DNA from: an uncultured Paracoccaceae bacterium
Lineage (GTDB): Bacteria; Pseudomonadota; Alphaproteobacteria; Rhodobacterales; Rhodobacteraceae
Direction: 5' to 3'
Assembly (NCBI GenBank): GCA_937138255.1
Contig: CAKZOU010000047.1
Coordinates: forward strand, 19,791-83,790
DNA: 64,000 nucleotides
This document shows, piece after piece, positions 32,894-41,051 of this stretch. The notes below the pieces were generated by a model. The model was not told where the DNA came from and did not search any database. It saw only the letters and a program-made list of their open reading frames with translations. A program made the position numbers and the translations under genes. Numbering within the stretch: position 1 is the stretch's first letter; the number at the start of each line of letters is the position of its first letter.

Positions 32894-33940
32894 TCAGCTT
32901 TTGGCGCGCTGGACCATCCCGAAAAGATCGCGGGGATCGTCGGGGTCGGCGAGCATGTCAAGTTCGGTATAAAACGGCGTGCCTTTGATGCGGGAATGGA
33001 CATAGCGGAGCGCGCTAAAATCCTCGATGGCAAAGCCCACACTGTCGAAAAGTGTGATCTGCCTGTCGCCGGTGCGGCCGGGTGCGTCGCCGGTCATCAC
33101 CTGCCACAGCTCGATCACCGGATGATCGTCGTCCAGCTGCTGGATCTCGCCCTCGATGCGGGTCTGGGGCGGGTATTCCACGAAGATATCCGAGCGGCGC
33201 AGGATATCGGCGTGAAGCTCGGTCTTGCCGGGGCAGTCGCCGCCGATGGCGTTGATGTGGACGCCCGCACCCACCATGTTGTCGGTCAGGATCGTCGCGT
33301 TCTGCTTGTCGGCGGTGCAGGTGGTGATGATCTCGGCGCCTTCCATGGCCTCCTGGCCCGAAGCGCAACTCACGACCTTCAGGCCCGAACCCGCCAGATT
33401 GCGCGCGCATTTGGCGGTGGCGGCGGGGTCGATATCATAAAGGCGCACCGTCCCGATACCGCAGATTGCCTTGAAGGCCATGCACTGAAACTCGGACTGC
33501 GCGCCGTTGCCGATCATCGCCATGGTCTTTGCGCCCTTGGGGGCCAGATATTTGGCGGCCAGCGCCGACATGGCGGCGGTGCGCAGCGCGGTGAGGATGG
33601 TCATCTCCGTCAAGAGCACCGGATAGCCGGTATGCACATCCGCGAGAAGGCCAAAGGCTGTGACGGTCTGAAGCCCCTCGCGGGTGTTCTTGGGGTGGCC
33701 GTTGACGTATTTGAAGCCATACATCTCGCCATCCGAGGTCGGCATCAGCTCGATCACACCCACTTCCGAATGCGAGGCGACGCGCGGCGTCTTGTCGAAA
33801 AGCGGCCAGCGGCGGAAATCGGCTTCGATCTCGCCCGCCAGATCGCGCAGCATCGCTTCAAGGCCGATGTGATGGACAAGGCCCATCATATGCGCGACCG
33901 ACACGAAAGGGACGAGCGCGAGGCGGGAGGGGGGCGTCAT
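32894..33940 (-). CDS. Ornithine cyclodeaminase
   Basis: NAD-dependent conversion of L-ornithine to L-proline and ammonia. It is 348 aa, of the ornithine cyclodeaminase/mu-crystallin family. Seen: the substrate lysine region YGFKYVNGHPKNTREGLQTV, LTEMTILTALRTAAMSALAAKYLAPKGAKTMAMIGNGAQSEFQ over residues 112-155 (nucleotide fold glycine motif GNGAQSEF), and HINAIGGDCPGKTELH with the catalytic Asp. The start overlaps the arginase stop by 4 nt, so the two are coupled: arginine to ornithine to proline. Confidence 0.92.
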   Translation of the reverse strand: MTPPSRLALVPFVSVAHMMGLVHHIGLEAMLRDLAGEIEADFRRWPLFDKTPRVASHSEVGVIELMPTSDGEMYGFKYVNGHPKNTREGLQTVTAFGLLADVHTGYPVLLTEMTILTALRTAAMSALAAKYLAPKGAKTMAMIGNGAQSEFQCMAFKAICGIGTVRLYDIDPAATAKCARNLAGSGLKVVSCASGQEAMEGAEIITTCTADKQNATILTDNMVGAGVHINAIGGDCPGKTELHADILRRSDIFVEYPPQTRIEGEIQQLDDDHPVIELWQVMTGDAPGRTGDRQITLFDSVGFAIEDFSALRYVHSRIKGTPFYTELDMLADPDDPRDLFGMVQRAKS

Positions 33941-34866
33941 GAATGGCTCCGGGTGGGTCTGTCAAAGATGCGGCGGCCAAGAAGCGAGGCGGTGAGGTCC
34001 ACCATCAGGTTCGCCGTCTTGCCGCGATCATCGAGGAAGGGGTTGAGCTCGACGAGGTCGAGCGAGGTCACGAGGCCACTATCGCAGAGCATTTCCATGA
34101 CGAGATGCCCCTCGCGCACGGTCGCGCCGCCGGGAACGGTGGTGCCAACCGCCGGGGCGACCGAGGGATCGAGGAAATCCACGTCGAGCGAGACGTGCAG
34201 CATCCCGTTTGCGGCCTCGACCATGGCGAGGAAATCGGCCAGAGGCTTGCGGATGCCGACCTCGTCGATGGTGCGCATATCCACGAGGGTTGCGTCGCCT
34301 GCCTCAAGCGCCTCGCGCTCGGCGGCATCGACGGATCGCAAGCCGATCATGCCGACATTCTCGACCGGAACGACGGCGGGCAGGGGCGGGAAGGCCTCAA
34401 AGCCGGAACGACCAGTGACATAACCCACAGGCGTGCCGTGCAGGTTGCCGCTGTCGGTGGTGTCGGGGGTGTGGAAATCCGAATGAGCGTCGAGCCAGAG
34501 CACGAAGAGCGGGCGGCCCATGTCCTTGGCGTGGGCGGCCATACCGGCAACGGAGCCGAGCGAAAGGGCGTGATCGCCACCGAGGAAGATCGGCATCCCA
34601 TTCTTCGCCGCGTCTCGGGCGGCGGCGCTGAGGGTGCGGGTCCAGCCGACATTCTCGGCCAGCGCGTGAACAAGCGGGTTCTTCGGTGGACCCACAGTGA
34701 CCGCTTCGGGGGCAAGGTTGCCAAGGTCGGAAACCTTGTGGCCAAGGGCAGTGATCGCCTCGGCGATACCGGCGGTGCGATAGGCGTCGGGGCCCATGAG
34801 ACAACCGCGGCGGCGTTTGCCGCAATCGACCGGGGCGCCAATCAGGATGATGTGAGTCTGTGTCAT
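33937..34866 (-). CDS. Arginase
   Basis: Splits L-arginine into ornithine and urea at a binuclear manganese site. It is 309 aa. Metal and substrate motifs of the ureohydrolase family are visible: FLGGDHALSLGSVAG, LWLDAHSDFHTPDTTDSGNLHG, and SLDVDFLDPSVAPAVGTTVPGG. It is the first gene of a two-gene catabolic unit with ornithine cyclodeaminase and is divergent from an Lrp-type regulator 86 nt away. Agmatinase is less likely because of the arginase-like N-terminus (ILIGAPVDCGKRRRGCLMGPDAYR, split in the protein over residues 7-30). Confidence 0.92.
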   Translation of the reverse strand: MTQTHIILIGAPVDCGKRRRGCLMGPDAYRTAGIAEAITALGHKVSDLGNLAPEAVTVGPPKNPLVHALAENVGWTRTLSAAARDAAKNGMPIFLGGDHALSLGSVAGMAAHAKDMGRPLFVLWLDAHSDFHTPDTTDSGNLHGTPVGYVTGRSGFEAFPPLPAVVPVENVGMIGLRSVDAAEREALEAGDATLVDMRTIDEVGIRKPLADFLAMVEAANGMLHVSLDVDFLDPSVAPAVGTTVPGGATVREGHLVMEMLCDSGLVTSLDLVELNPFLDDRGKTANLMVDLTASLLGRRIFDRPTRSHS

Positions 34867-34952
34867 GTTGAGATACTCCTTTCGGATCGGGTCTGGTGGA
34901 AGCGGGCAAAACGTGCAAAAGGAAACCTGATTGCTCGATTTGGACAGGAATT

Positions 34953-35384
34953 ATGGACGATCTGGATCAGAAACTTCTCGCCGCGCTGAAACGCGACGGC
35001 CGCGCCTCTCTGTCGGAGCTGGCAGCCGACCTGAAAGTCACCCGCACGACCGTCCGCAGCCGGATGGCCAAGCTGGCGCAAACGGGCGACATCGCGGGCT
35101 ATACCGTTCTGACCCGCAGCGATATTGCCGCGAGCCCGGTGCGCGGGCTGATGATGCTCGGGATCGAGGGGCGCGGCACCGAGAAGATCATCCAGCGCCT
35201 TGTCGGCATGGCGCAGGTGAGCGCGGTGCACACCACCAATGGAACGTGGGATCTGATTGTCGAGATCGGCACTCAGACCCTTGAGGATCTTGACGAGGTT
35301 CTTTTCGCAATTCGCCGCCTCGAGGGCGTCACGCGCAGCGAGACCAACCTGTTGCTGTCGACCCGCCGCGCGGCGCGGCGCTAG
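34953..35384 (+). CDS. Lrp/AsnC family transcriptional regulator
   Basis: 143-aa regulator with an N-terminal winged helix (DDLDQKLLAALKRDGR, then SLSELAADLKVTRTTVRSRM) and a C-terminal RAM/AsnC effector-binding domain (GLMMLGIEGRGTEKIIQRL, GTWDLIVEIGTQTLEDLDEVL). The ATG at 34953 is used; a longer frame from 34896 is not family-like. It is divergent from the arginase/ornithine cyclodeaminase pair, so it probably controls arginine or ornithine catabolism in response to an amino acid. That pairing is an inference from position. Its stop overlaps the convergent dsbB stop by 4 nt. Confidence 0.9.
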   Translation: MDDLDQKLLAALKRDGRASLSELAADLKVTRTTVRSRMAKLAQTGDIAGYTVLTRSDIAASPVRGLMMLGIEGRGTEKIIQRLVGMAQVSAVHTTNGTWDLIVEIGTQTLEDLDEVLFAIRRLEGVTRSETNLLLSTRRAARR

Positions 35385-35842
35385 GCGTCGCTGGCTTTCC
35401 AAGCCGCAATCCAAAGGGCGACGAGCAAGAGCGAAAACACCGCATTCCATGCGGGCATCGACAGCCAGAGAAACTGCCAGCTGATTTCGTCACAGAGGAT
35501 GAGCTTCGGCCCGTCCATCGCCAGAAGGTCCGATCCGCTGAGGCCCGTCAGGCCGCCCGAGCTGGTGCAGCTCGACGGCCCCGGCCACCAATGTTGTTCA
35601 ACGCCCGCGTGATAGGCGCCAATTGCGCCGGTTGTCAGCGCCGACAGGCCGCCCAAAGCGATGAAAAGCCGCGCCCCTGTCAAAACCGCCAATCCTCCGG
35701 CAAGGATCGCCCCGCCGTGGGGCCAGCGCTGCCAAAGGCACATCTGGCAGGGCAGATAGCCGAGGGCCTGAAAGATGAAAGCGCCAATCAGAAGCGCGGC
35801 CGAACCACCTGCGGCCAAAAGGACAAGGGTCTTGCGGGTCAT
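35381..35842 (-). CDS. dsbB: Disulfide bond formation protein DsbB
   Basis: Inner-membrane quinone reductase that reoxidises DsbA. It is 153 aa with four predicted helices. The first redox pair is in YLPCQMCLWQRWPH. The second periplasmic pair is CTSSGG and LILCDEISW. It is coupled to the upstream DedA/YqaA-like gene by a 4-nt overlap. No periplasmic dsbA partner is adjacent; the FrnE-like gene at 51383 lacks a signal peptide. Confidence 0.92.
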   Translation of the reverse strand: MTRKTLVLLAAGGSAALLIGAFIFQALGYLPCQMCLWQRWPHGGAILAGGLAVLTGARLFIALGGLSALTTGAIGAYHAGVEQHWWPGPSSCTSSGGLTGLSGSDLLAMDGPKLILCDEISWQFLWLSMPAWNAVFSLLLVALWIAAWKASDA

Positions 35843-36417
35843 AGATACCTCACGAGATAGAAGCCGCCGAGCAGGAGAACGCAGAAGATCGCGAACATCA
35901 ATCCGAGACGCCTTTCAATGAAGCCCCGGATGGGCGGGCCGAACTTCCACAAGAGCGCGGCCACGACGAAAAACCTAAGCGCGCGGGCCAAAATCGCGGA
36001 GACGATGAAAACCGGAAGCGAAAGACCGGTCGCCCCCGAGGCGATGGTGATGACCTTGAAGGGAAAGGGCGTGACGCCTGCAATGAGGACAGCCCAAGCG
36101 CCCCAGTCGTTGTAGCGGATGGCGAAGCTTTCGAAAGCGTCAGCCTTGCCATAGAAATCAAGGATCGGCTGACCCACGGTCTCGAACAGCAGCGCCCCGA
36201 TGGCATAGCCAAAGAGGCCTCCAAGAAGCGAGGCAACCGTTGCCACCGCCGCAATGCGGAAGGCCCGCGTGGGCGCGGCTATGATCATCGGGATCATCAG
36301 AACGTCTGGCGGGATCGGAAAGAACGAGCTTTCCACAAAGGCGATGATCGCCAGCGCCCAGATCGCGCGGGGATGCGCGGCGAGCGATATTGTCCAATCA
36401 TAAAGTTTGCGGATCAT
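35839..36417 (-). CDS. DedA/YqaA-type membrane protein (VTT domain)
   Basis: 192-aa multi-pass protein similar to YqaA of the DedA/SNARE-associated family. Seen: AFVESSFFPIPPDVLMIPMI near the N-terminus (the acidic/proline motif of the family), LLGGLFGYAIGALL, and GVTPFPFKVITIASGATGL, the conserved G-x-x-P-x-P loop. The ATG at 36417 is chosen; the open frame extends further up through tRNA-Leu, which cannot be coding. Members are thought to affect membrane lipid handling or ion homeostasis; the exact function is unknown. Confidence 0.85.
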   Translation of the reverse strand: MIRKLYDWTISLAAHPRAIWALAIIAFVESSFFPIPPDVLMIPMIIAAPTRAFRIAAVATVASLLGGLFGYAIGALLFETVGQPILDFYGKADAFESFAIRYNDWGAWAVLIAGVTPFPFKVITIASGATGLSLPVFIVSAILARALRFFVVAALLWKFGPPIRGFIERRLGLMFAIFCVLLLGGFYLVRYL

Positions 36418-36542
36418 GCCTGCCTCGATCTTTGGGGCTTTAGGCCACTTCGTATCGCTTTCGTCAACTCGCAGTCGTGTGAATGTTCGCGCAGGATCGC
36501 CGTTGACGACCCCGAGCGCGGCGGATACACGGAATGCCGCTG

Positions 36543-36629
36543 GCCGGTGTGGCGGAATGGTAGACGCAGCGGATTCAAAATCCGCCGGGGCAACCCCCCG
36601 TGAAGGTTCGAGTCCTTTCACCGGCACCA
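36543..36629 (+). tRNA. tRNA-Leu (CAA)
   Basis: An 87-nt type II tRNA including an encoded CCA end. The acceptor stem GCCGGTG pairs with CACCGGC, the anticodon loop TTCAAAA gives CAA, there is a long variable arm (CCGGGG...CCCCCCG region), and the T arm contains GGTTCGAGTCC. Discriminator base A suits leucine. Confidence 0.97.
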
Positions 36630-37167
36630 GATCCCCTGAGTCGGGCGTTAAAATCCCGAAACCTGACCAATCGGATGGTTTCGCAGTGATTGGTATGATC
36701 CTGGCAACAGATGCCCATCGACAACCGCAACAAGACCCTCTTGATCGCGCCGTCTGCCGCAATTTCGCCATTTTGCAGCATTGTTCACGCTTTCAGCCAT
36801 AGTCGTTCGGTTCAAGGCAGCAAATCTGCTCGCAGGTCAATCGAACGTAAACAATAGAGAGGGAATCAGCGTCCGCCAGTTCTCGCTATTGGGGTTTTCG
36901 GCGGCCCGCTAAGCTGGGGTTGCCGCAATTCGGTCATTTTTGGCTACCTAAGCCACAGTCCTGCCTTTATTTTTGAAACGTCCCCTCATTCGGGGGCTGG
37001 CTGTGGGGGCAGCCAGGTTCGTTCGAAGGCCGATCGGCCACCGTAGAACCGCAAGAGTGTCTGCGTCGGCTTGCCAGCGCAAAAATCGTAATTTCCGCCA
37101 TTTCGGCGGCGGCGTTTTGCGTCGATGGCGAAGCTTTGCCTTCTGCCAAAAACAAACGGAGAGTGTC
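36630..37167 (+). other. Gene-free, AT-richer stretch after tRNA-Leu
   Basis: About 540 bases with no credible gene. Short frames here have no ribosome site or protein-like composition, and the longest minus frame runs backwards through the tRNA. The sequence is less GC-rich than the surroundings. No direct copy of the tRNA 3' end was noticed that would mark an integrated element. The promoter of the Hint-domain gene should lie in the last 100 bases. Confidence 0.5.
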
Positions 37168-37917
37168 TTGAGCCCGAAGGATCACGGTTTCGACAGTGAC
37201 GATGGCGTCGATGTCCTCGACCTGCGGGGCATGGGCGTTAGATCCATCAATTATGATGAAGGATCTACTGACAGCGGCATGGTCACCTTCAGGGATGGCT
37301 CCACAGTTGCCTTCCATGACGTTGAAAAGGTCATCCCTTGCTTTACCCCCGGCACCCTCATCGCGACGACAGCGGGTGAGCGCCCGGTTGAGAGCCTCAA
37401 AGTCGGTGACAAGGTCATTACCCGCGACAACGGGATCCAGGAAATTGCCTGGATTGGTTCCAAGACGATAGGCGGCAAGGATCTTGTCCATGCACCGCAT
37501 CTGCGCCCGATTTTGATCAAGGCAGGCGCGCTTGGCGGGGGGCTGCCCGAGACTGATATGCTCCTGTCGCCCAACCATCGTGTCCTGGTGGCCTCGGATC
37601 TCACCCAGCTTTATTTCGAAGAGCGTGAAGTTCTCGCCGCAGCCAAGCATCTTGTTGGGGCCGAGGGGGTCTTTCAGGTTGATGTGATGCAGACGACCTA
37701 CATCCATTTCATGTGCGAACATCACGAGGTTGTTCTGTCGAACGGCTCGTGGACCGAGAGCTTTCAGCCGGGCGACTATTCGTTGAAGGGGCTAGGAAAC
37801 AGCCAGCGCAGTGAAATTTTCGAGCTTTTCCCCGAACTCGCGACACGGGTCGGCACCAGAAACTATGCCGCCGCCCGCCGCTCGTTAAAGAAACACGAGG
37901 CGCGTCTTCTCATCTGA
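37168..37917 (+). CDS. Hint-domain protein (Hedgehog/intein-type autoprocessing), short form
   Basis: About 249 aa from a TTG at 37168 with GGAGA upstream. The Hint block begins at Cys58 in VIPCFTPGTLIATTAGERPVESLKVGD (read as two adjacent segments) and has the hydrophobic-histidine motif LLSPNHRVLV (His137) and later HFMCEHHEVVLSNG. In roseobacters this domain usually forms the C-terminal part of larger calcium-binding repeat proteins, where it follows a VDVLDL...YDE...VTF...EKVIPCFTPGT linker. That linker is present (residues 15-57), but the repeats expected before it are missing. It may be a truncated relic or a genuinely short form. The start is uncertain. Confidence 0.75.
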   Translation: MSPKDHGFDSDDGVDVLDLRGMGVRSINYDEGSTDSGMVTFRDGSTVAFHDVEKVIPCFTPGTLIATTAGERPVESLKVGDKVITRDNGIQEIAWIGSKTIGGKDLVHAPHLRPILIKAGALGGGLPETDMLLSPNHRVLVASDLTQLYFEEREVLAAAKHLVGAEGVFQVDVMQTTYIHFMCEHHEVVLSNGSWTESFQPGDYSLKGLGNSQRSEIFELFPELATRVGTRNYAAARRSLKKHEARLLI

Positions 37918-37979
37918 CAGCTTTGCAGCGCCGCGCCCGCGAGGGTGCGGTTGGCCGGTCCGGTGGGGGCGCGGCCAAG

Positions 37980-38012
37980 ACACCCCGGCGCCTTAGGCCC
38001 GGGGTGTTTTCT
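37980..38012 (+). terminator. Intrinsic terminator after the Hint gene
   Basis: 9-bp stem ACACCCCGG/CCGGGGTGT with a 10-nt loop, followed by TTTCTTTC. It overlaps the 3' end of the convergent nucleotidyltransferase gene, whose stop is inside the loop. Confidence 0.75.
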
Positions 38013-38589
38013 TTCTGAAGGCATCCCAATCCTCCGGCGTATCAAGGTCGACACGGGCCACCCGGCCGGGGAGAGGAACGAGGCAGGTCTGGGCACGCAA
38101 AGGTCTTACAAGGCTCTCGCCGCCGCCGTCGCCGGAAAGCTCGGCAAAGCGGGGGATCAGGCTGGCGTCGAAAAGGATTGGATGACCGGGCTCGCCTGTT
38201 TCTGTTGCGCCGCGCCAGATCAGCTTGTCAGGGGCATCCGCCCGCGCTGCCGTGACTGCCCGCATCTCTACTGCGCCAATCTCAGCCAGATCACCAAGGA
38301 CCAGCAGGAATCCAGCACCCTTCGGCAGCCGCGCCACCGCGCCGCGTAATGTCCCCGACATTCCCTCCTCGGCCTCGGGAACGGCAAGCAAGCTCACATC
38401 AAGCCCCGCCAGCGCTTCGGCGCGGGGGTGGGGCAGGGCGGGCAAGGCCACGAAAACCGGCTCGCCAAGCTCGAGCGCGGCAAGCGCCAGCCGCCGCAGA
38501 AGCGGCACTCCGTCAATCTCTTCAAGATGCTTGTCGCGGCCGCGCATCCGTGAGGACCGCCCGGCCGCGAGAATCAGGATCGGGGTCAT
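37993..38589 (-). CDS. MobA/MocA-like nucleotidyltransferase
   Basis: 198-aa nucleotidyltransferase of the MobA/MocA fold. The N-terminal nucleotide-binding loop reads LILAAGRSSRMRGRDKHLEEIDG, matching the LAxGxSxRMGxxK pattern with an extra Arg. Further on are LLVLGDLAEIG (an acidic motif where metal-binding Asp is expected) and WRGATETGEPGHPILFD (GHP loop). The protein ends RVDLDTPEDWDAF, the usual DIDTPED motif. It may make a molybdopterin cytosine dinucleotide cofactor or act on another sugar or cofactor. No molybdoenzyme gene is adjacent, so the substrate is open. Confidence 0.78.
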   Translation of the reverse strand: MTPILILAAGRSSRMRGRDKHLEEIDGVPLLRRLALAALELGEPVFVALPALPHPRAEALAGLDVSLLAVPEAEEGMSGTLRGAVARLPKGAGFLLVLGDLAEIGAVEMRAVTAARADAPDKLIWRGATETGEPGHPILFDASLIPRFAELSGDGGGESLVRPLRAQTCLVPLPGRVARVDLDTPEDWDAFRKKTPRA

Positions 38590-38613
38590 TCCCCGAGCCT
38601 AGGAGAGCAGGCC

Positions 38614-41019
38614 CTAGCCGCGCAACCGCACGCCTTCGGGATCAAAGCCGCTGTCGAGGGCGAGCCGCGCCTTGCGGCGCTTGCCCAGAAGCTCGATCTC
38701 GACCTCAAGATCATCGGCAACCGACGCACGCGGCACGAGCGCATAAGCGACCGATTGGCCCATGTGATGCGAATAGCCGCCCGAGGTGCAGAAGCCCGCA
38801 ACCTCGCCGTTGATGAACACCGGTTCATAGGCGGTCACGTCGGCGTCCTCGGCTTCGACGATAAATGTCACAAGCTGGCGGGCAGGGGGCACGTCGCGCT
38901 CGGCAGCGGCGGGCGCGTGGCCGATGAAATTGCTGCGCTTCCAGTCGATGAAACGGTCAATGCCGGTCTCGGCGGCGGTGTAGTCGGGCGAGAACTCGCG
39001 CAGCCAAGAGCCGAAGAACCGATCAAGCCTGAGCGACATCATCGCCCGCATCCCGAAGGGGATCATTCCGTGCGGCTGGCCTGCATTCCACAGCGTGTGC
39101 CAGAGGCTCCGCTGATCCATGATATCGCAGTAGATCTCGAAGCCAAGATCGCCGGTATAACTCACCCGCTGCACGATACAGTCGGCTTGCCCCACGACCA
39201 TGCGGCGCACATCGAGAAACTTCATCGCCCCCACATCGGCCCGGGTGCAGGCCTGCAAGACCTCGCGCACCTTGGGGCCGGCGATCTGGAAACCGGTGCG
39301 CCGGTCGGAGATGTTCTCGACCGTCACGCCCTCCGCCTCATTCATCAGGAACCAGCGATGGTGGATATCCTGCGCGCCATAGGAAGCGGTGAGCTGATAC
39401 TCGGTCTCGCTCAGGCAGGAGATGGTGAAATCCCCCCAGAGCCGCCCTTTGGGCGAGAGCATCGGCGTGAGCGATATCCGCCCCGGTTTGGGGATGCGCC
39501 CCGCCATGATCCGACCGATCCATGCCTTGGCATTCGGCCCCTTGACCGAGAATTTGCCGAAGTTCTGCACCTCGTTGATCCCCACGCCCGCCCGCACGGC
39601 CTTCACCTCGCGCCCCGTGGCGGCGAACGCGTTGGAGCGGCGGAAGGACGGGGTCTCATAGCGCGGCTCGTCGCCTCGCGCGTAATAGTTGACCACCTCG
39701 AGGCCGAACTGCTGGCCCCAGACCGCGCCCATGCTGTCGAAAATGTCATACATCGGCGTGGTGCGATGCGGCCGCGCCGCGGGCTTTTCCTCGTTGGGAT
39801 AGGCGATGGAGAAACGGGTCTGGTAATTCTCGATGACCTTGGGCCGCGTATAGCCCGGCGTGATCCATTTGCCGAAGCGGCCCACATCAAGGCCCGTCAC
39901 ATCGCGTTCGGCCTCGCCCTCGATCATCCATTGCGCCAGCGTCAGGCCGACGCCGCCGCCCTGACTGAAGCCCGCCATGACACCGCAGGCCGACCAGTAA
40001 TTCCGCACGCCCGGCACAGGGCCGACGAGCGGGTTGCCGTCGGGGGCAAAGGTGAACGGGCCGTGGATGACCGATTTGACGCCCGCACGCTCGAGCACCG
40101 GGAAGCGCTTGTAGGCGAAGGCGATGGAATCCTCGATCTTGTCGAAATCGTCGGGCAGAAGCTCGTGGCCGAAATCCCACGGCGTCCCGTCTACCGCCCA
40201 AGGCCGACAGGGCTTTTCATAGAAGCCGATGCAAAGGCCACGGCCCTCTTGCCGCAGATAGCTCTCGCCGGCGGGATCCATGACGTGGGGATGCTCGCGG
40301 CCGAGGTTATAGATCTCGGGGACTTCGTCGGTGACCAGATACTGGTGCTCCATCGGATGCAGCGGGAAGTAGATGCCCGCCATCGCCCCCACCTCACGCG
40401 CCCAGAGGCCGCCCGCGTTGACGATATGCTCGGCATGGATCGTGCCCTTCTCGGTCACCACGTCCCACGTCCCGTCGGCCCGCTGGTTGGTCTCGATCAC
40501 CTTGCAGTGGGTCTCGATCGTCGCCCCGCCCATCCGCGCGGCCTTGGCATAGGCGTGGGTCGTGCCGGAAGGATCGAGGTGGCCGTCGAGCGGGTCGTAA
40601 AGGCCGCCGACGATGCCGTCGAGATTGACGATCGGCGCCATCCTGGCGATTTCCTCGGGGCCGACGATCTCGGTCTCAAGCCCCATGTAGCGATGCTTGG
40701 CCCGCTCGGCCACGAGCATGTCAAACCGGTCGCGGTTGTCGGCCAAGGTGATGCCGCCCACATGGTGAAGGCCACAGGACATCCCCGTGATCGCCTCAAG
40801 CTCGCGGTAGAGGCGGATCGTATAGCCCTGAAGCGCGGCCATATTGGTATCGCCGTTGAGAGTGTGAAAGCCCCCGGCCGCGTGCCATGTCGAGCCCGAG
40901 GTCAGCTCGGACCGCTCGATCAGCATGACATCCGACCAGCCAAGCTTGGTCAGGTGATAGAGAACGGAGCATCCAACGACGCCCCCGCCGATAACGGCAA
41001 CGCGAGTAGTGGTTTTCAT
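38614..41019 (-). CDS. FAD-dependent dehydrogenase with GcvT domain (dimethylglycine/sarcosine dehydrogenase-like)
   Basis: 801-aa two-part enzyme. Residues 1-370 form a DAO-type FAD oxidoreductase: the dinucleotide motif VAVIGGGVVGCSVLYHL is at the N-terminus, followed by LTSGSTWHAAGGFHTLNGD (the His in this motif often carries covalent FAD) and GWAREVG-type LWAREVGAMAG. From about residue 430 a GcvT/aminomethyltransferase domain that binds tetrahydrofolate follows (GQQFGLEVVNYYARGDEPRYE, VSYTGDLGFEIYC, GMRAMMSLRLD). Such enzymes demethylate N-methylated glycines or related amines. The exact substrate is not clear. A paralog of identical length lies at 43171 on the opposite strand. Confidence 0.88.
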   Translation of the reverse strand: MKTTTRVAVIGGGVVGCSVLYHLTKLGWSDVMLIERSELTSGSTWHAAGGFHTLNGDTNMAALQGYTIRLYRELEAITGMSCGLHHVGGITLADNRDRFDMLVAERAKHRYMGLETEIVGPEEIARMAPIVNLDGIVGGLYDPLDGHLDPSGTTHAYAKAARMGGATIETHCKVIETNQRADGTWDVVTEKGTIHAEHIVNAGGLWAREVGAMAGIYFPLHPMEHQYLVTDEVPEIYNLGREHPHVMDPAGESYLRQEGRGLCIGFYEKPCRPWAVDGTPWDFGHELLPDDFDKIEDSIAFAYKRFPVLERAGVKSVIHGPFTFAPDGNPLVGPVPGVRNYWSACGVMAGFSQGGGVGLTLAQWMIEGEAERDVTGLDVGRFGKWITPGYTRPKVIENYQTRFSIAYPNEEKPAARPHRTTPMYDIFDSMGAVWGQQFGLEVVNYYARGDEPRYETPSFRRSNAFAATGREVKAVRAGVGINEVQNFGKFSVKGPNAKAWIGRIMAGRIPKPGRISLTPMLSPKGRLWGDFTISCLSETEYQLTASYGAQDIHHRWFLMNEAEGVTVENISDRRTGFQIAGPKVREVLQACTRADVGAMKFLDVRRMVVGQADCIVQRVSYTGDLGFEIYCDIMDQRSLWHTLWNAGQPHGMIPFGMRAMMSLRLDRFFGSWLREFSPDYTAAETGIDRFIDWKRSNFIGHAPAAAERDVPPARQLVTFIVEAEDADVTAYEPVFINGEVAGFCTSGGYSHHMGQSVAYALVPRASVADDLEVEIELLGKRRKARLALDSGFDPEGVRLRG

Positions 41020-41051
41020 GGGCCTACCTCGTGAAATGGATCGGCCCTAGT

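Noticed and set aside
36575..36781. 68-aa minus-strand frame covering the tRNA 3' half
   Set aside because: Its end is the reverse translation of tRNA-Leu; this is a well-known artefact of frames running through tRNA genes.
36543..37167. tRNA-Leu as an integration site for a mobile element
   Set aside because: The DNA after the tRNA is AT-richer, but no integrase gene and no repeat of the tRNA 3' end were seen, and the next genes are chromosomal in type.
38755..41034. Very long open frame opposite the first FAD/GcvT gene (and similar ones at 24101-25558 and 48849-50594)
   Set aside because: These are antisense shadows of well-supported genes. The high GC at third codon positions keeps the opposite frames open, and their translations have no recognisable domains.
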